Shown here one piece after another: positions 32,505 through 34,504 of a stretch of DNA of 34,504 nucleotides. Every line of letters starts with the position of its first letter. The stretch's first letter is position 1. Source of the stretch: Gloeomargarita sp. SKYG116 (GTDB lineage Bacteria > Cyanobacteriota > Cyanobacteriia > Gloeomargaritales > Gloeomargaritaceae); the NCBI GenBank assembly GCA_025056115.1, contig JANWVM010000024.1, positions 1 to 34,504 on the forward strand, in the 5' to 3' direction. Position numbers and translations under genes: made by a program. The notes under the pieces are model-generated. The model did no database searches. It saw nothing but the letters and a program-made list of their open reading frames with translations, and was not told where the DNA came from.

Positions 32505-34237
32505 TGATTGCCGGATTTGCGGTGATGGACGGCGGTGATGCCGCTGGGATTGAGCACCTTGCCTTCATCCACCACAGCGTAAATCACCCAGTGGTCGCCG
32601 CACTCCATGCGCTGGGCCACCTGGCAGTGGAGATAGGCCAGGGCATCGGTGAGAATCGGGCACCCGTCAGCGGTGGTAGTGGTAGCCACCCCGGCAAACC
32701 GGTCTTCCCCTGGCGCAAAGGGTTTCAGGAAATGACGGGGGAGGGTGCTCCCTTCCGGCAAGATGTTCAGCACAAACCGGTCGCCCACATGCAGCAGGGA
32801 CTCCACCGCCCGGTCTTTGGCCACGGCGACGGTGATGCCAGGCGGGTTGAAAGTTGCTTGGGACACCCAGCTTGCCAGCATGCCGCTGGTGAGTTCGCCC
32901 CGGCGGGCCGCCAAAACGCACAGGGGACCCACAATTCGGCCCATGGCTTGTTCGGCACGGGCGGCTTGGGCATCGGTGGGACGGGCGACTTGTCGCCGTT
33001 GTTTCTGGCGCAGGGCCTGGGCAAAATCCGTGCCGGTCTGTTCGCAGCGCTGCAAGTCGGCGTCGGTGGGGGCAAATTTCACCCGGATGGGTTCAAAGCC
33101 GAAGGGGAAGCCCGCATCCCGCAACCGCCCGGCCAGAAGGTCCACGGCTTCGCCGCTCCAGCCATAGGAACCAAACACACCCACCAGCACCGTGCGTGGT
33201 GCCTGTTCCAGGACAATGCCCAGGGCGGTCTGCATCTGCGTGGGCGCGTGTCCCCCGAGCGTAGGCGACCCCAGGATGATCCCCTGCGCCTGGCTGACCA
33301 CCTGGCGGATTTCTTCGGGACTGGCAAATTCGCAGTTCAGGGACTCCACCCGCACGCCCCCTTTGGTCAAGCCCCGCCCCATCGCTTGCGCCAGGGTCGC
33401 CGTATTGCCGTAGGCCGACGCATACAGCAGCGCCACCGTCAAGTCGTAGCCGCTTTGCCGCTCGCACCAGAGCCGGTAGAGATAGGTCAACTCCGGCACG
33501 TGGTAGCGCACCAGGGAGCCGTGCCCATTGGCGTAGCACGTCGCCCGCCAGCGGCCTAGCCGTTCCAGCACCTGTTCGACTTGCCGCACCTGGGGCGCGT
33601 GGATGCAGTCGAAGTAGTAGCGGTAGTCTTCCTGGAGCGCCTCCCAGCCTTCGTCAAACACCTGGTCGCTGCAGCGGTGGGCGCTGAAAAACTTGCCGCA
33701 AAACAGCAGCCCCGTGCTGGGGTCAAACGTGGCCAACCCATTGGGAAAACGGGGCGTGGGAATGGGAATTAGCTCCAGCACGTGCCCCCGGCCAATATCC
33801 AGCGTTTCTTCACCCCGAATAACCAACGTTTGGGGGGGCCGTTGCGCCGTCAACTCCGGCAGGCGTTGCGCCAGTAAGGACCGCAGGGTCTGGTCGCCGG
33901 GATTGGAACAGACAAAGGTGACCTGGGGCGCCAATTGCCAGAGCCGCGCGAGGGTCGCCACCCGGTTGGGGTTGATGTGGCCCAAGATCACGTAGGTAAT
34001 CTGGTCCAGGGCAACATGACGCTGCAATTCCGTCAAAAACAGTTCCGTAAAGGTTTCCCCCGGCGGGTCCATCAGGGTGATTTTGTCCCCGTAAATCAGG
34101 TAACTGTTGGCTGTCGTTCCCCGTTCCAGGGCGTATTCCATTTCAAAGCGCAACCGTTGCCAACTGCGCGAGCGCAATACCCAGGTATCAGTAGCAATCG
34201 GTACCGTCTGCACATCACGGGGCGGCGTCGCGACCAT
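32498..34237 (-). CDS. flavodiiron protein, non-canonical Flv1/Flv2 type
   Basis: Flavodiiron proteins pass electrons from photosystem I or NAD(P)H to oxygen. The 579-residue product has the full three-domain cyanobacterial plan: a metallo-beta-lactamase-like domain (about 1-255), a flavodoxin domain (about 265-405; LLYASAYGNTATLAQA, ILGSPTLGG, GVFGSYGWSGEAVD) and a flavin-reductase domain (about 430-579). The diiron ligands of canonical members are missing: the HxExDH motif reads H87-I-N89-P-N91-R92, the later His and Asp positions are Arg (PTPRFPNG) and Lys (CGKFFSAH), while a late His (ANGHGSLVR) is kept. This is the pattern of Flv1 and Flv2, partners of Flv3 and Flv4. No canonical partner is in the window. 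It follows the DUF3445 gene by 27 bases. Confidence 0.93.
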   Translation of the reverse strand: MVATPPRDVQTVPIATDTWVLRSRSWQRLRFEMEYALERGTTANSYLIYGDKITLMDPPGETFTELFLTELQRHVALDQITYVILGHINPNRVATLARLWQLAPQVTFVCSNPGDQTLRSLLAQRLPELTAQRPPQTLVIRGEETLDIGRGHVLELIPIPTPRFPNGLATFDPSTGLLFCGKFFSAHRCSDQVFDEGWEALQEDYRYYFDCIHAPQVRQVEQVLERLGRWRATCYANGHGSLVRYHVPELTYLYRLWCERQSGYDLTVALLYASAYGNTATLAQAMGRGLTKGGVRVESLNCEFASPEEIRQVVSQAQGIILGSPTLGGHAPTQMQTALGIVLEQAPRTVLVGVFGSYGWSGEAVDLLAGRLRDAGFPFGFEPIRVKFAPTDADLQRCEQTGTDFAQALRQKQRRQVARPTDAQAARAEQAMGRIVGPLCVLAARRGELTSGMLASWVSQATFNPPGITVAVAKDRAVESLLHVGDRFVLNILPEGSTLPRHFLKPFAPGEDRFAGVATTTTADGCPILTDALAYLHCQVAQRMECGDHWVIYAVVDEGKVLNPSGITAVHHRKSGNHY

Positions 34238-34264
34238 GAGAGAAACCCCCCAAAAGCGTTTCTT

Positions 34265-34504
34265 TTATTGTGCAGAACCCGCCCCCAACCAGGCCAGAAT
34301 TTCTTGCCAATGCGCGGCTAATCCTTTATAAGCAAGCGATGGGGGCGACATAGACCGAATGGCCTGCTGCAACAGCGTACACAACCTAGGGTCGCGCCGC
34401 AGGACATTGACATCTCGGAAATAGGTGCGGATGGTGAACAAGGCGGCATTCACCGCTGGCAAGCCCCAGATCACCTGGCGTTCGAGGCGCAGGTACAGTT
34501 GCGG
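34265..34504 (-). CDS. DUF3445 (haem-dependent oxidative N-demethylase-like) protein, 3' part
   Basis: The gene runs out of the window at its 5' side; only the last 79 residues are visible. They contain LRLERQVIWGLP and AALFTIRTYFRDV, followed by a helix and AYKGLAAHW near the end. These match what I recall of DUF3445, a family with a known member that demethylates dimethylamine with haem. An internal GTG exists at 34474, but the homologous-looking sequence continues upstream of it (PQLYLRLERQ), so it is not the start. The stop is 27 bases before the flv gene, so both may be co-transcribed. The call rests on a short piece. Confidence 0.65.
   Translation of the reverse strand, partial: PQLYLRLERQVIWGLPAVNAALFTIRTYFRDVNVLRRDPRLCTLLQQAIRSMSPPSLAYKGLAAHWQEILAWLGAGSAQ

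Noticed and set aside
32504-33559. 351-codon open frame on the plus strand opposite flv
   Set aside because: It is the antisense of the flavodiiron gene, has no ribosome site and no recognisable domain.
1-34504. CRISPR array, transposase, integrase, or HIP1 octamer repeats
   Set aside because: I looked for regular direct repeats with spacers, transposase motifs and GCGATCGC and saw none; this was by eye.

Overview
The window is chromosomal DNA of a cyanobacterium. It carries kaiA, kaiB and kaiC, a high-light-inducible (Hli) protein, a divergent sufR/sufB pair, the cyanobacterial biotin enzyme BioU, a flavodiiron protein of the non-canonical Flv1/Flv2 type and several small cyanobacterial families (DUF2839, DUF3181, DUF3592). 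Base composition is moderate to slightly GC-rich, genes are packed tightly with several overlaps, and I saw no HIP1 octamer. This fits a unicellular freshwater or hot-spring lineage, but I cannot name the species.

Layout. 47-1666: membrane protein of unknown function. 1667-2226: the only long stretch without a gene, holding a promoter-like site, a GC-rich foldable segment and a 12-bp direct repeat. 2227-3985: two unknown genes, the second a membrane-anchored Ig-like/beta-propeller protein. 4054-5049: bioU. 5174-6607: exported CHAT peptidase. 9920-6611 (minus): two tandem DUF3592 paralogues, an orphan ABC-3 metal permease, hisB and thiL. 9977-11104: DUF2839 protein and an exported protein whose last 32 codons lie behind an in-frame amber codon. 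11101-15367 (minus): hli with an HLR1 box, dnaK, a DUF3181 gene and sufB without sufCDS. 15400-15456: two SufR-type operators. 15515-17231: sufR and dprA overlapping tail to tail.

17319-20148 looks like an accessory insert: a Uma2-family nuclease, a small coiled-coil gene broken by a one-base frameshift, and a GmrSD-like DUF262/DUF1524 defence gene directly behind prxQ. 20155-22829: prxQ, the NAD(P)H-hydrate repair enzyme and cobU. 22792-25963 (minus): truB-kaiA-kaiB-kaiC as one operon. KaiA is the short form without the pseudo-receiver domain, and the leader of the operon has a promoter followed by a terminator-like hairpin. 26171-28667 (minus): alpha/beta-hydrolase-like gene and leucyl aminopeptidase. 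28787-29983: MFS transporter with a perfect 16-bp palindrome at its promoter. 30039-32504: HNH nuclease, pentapeptide-repeat protein and flotillin. 32498-34504 (minus): Flv1/Flv2-type flavodiiron protein behind the 3' end of a DUF3445 gene cut by the window edge.

Together the genes cover the clock (kaiABC), Fe-S assembly and its repressor (sufB, sufR), high-light and oxygen stress (hli, flv, prxQ), cofactor synthesis or repair (bioU, thiL, cobU, NAD(P)H-hydrate repair) and a few mobile or defence genes. I recognised no complete new multi-gene system. The observations most worth following are the kai operon leader, the amber-interrupted gene, the detached sufB and the foldable segment at 1860-1971.
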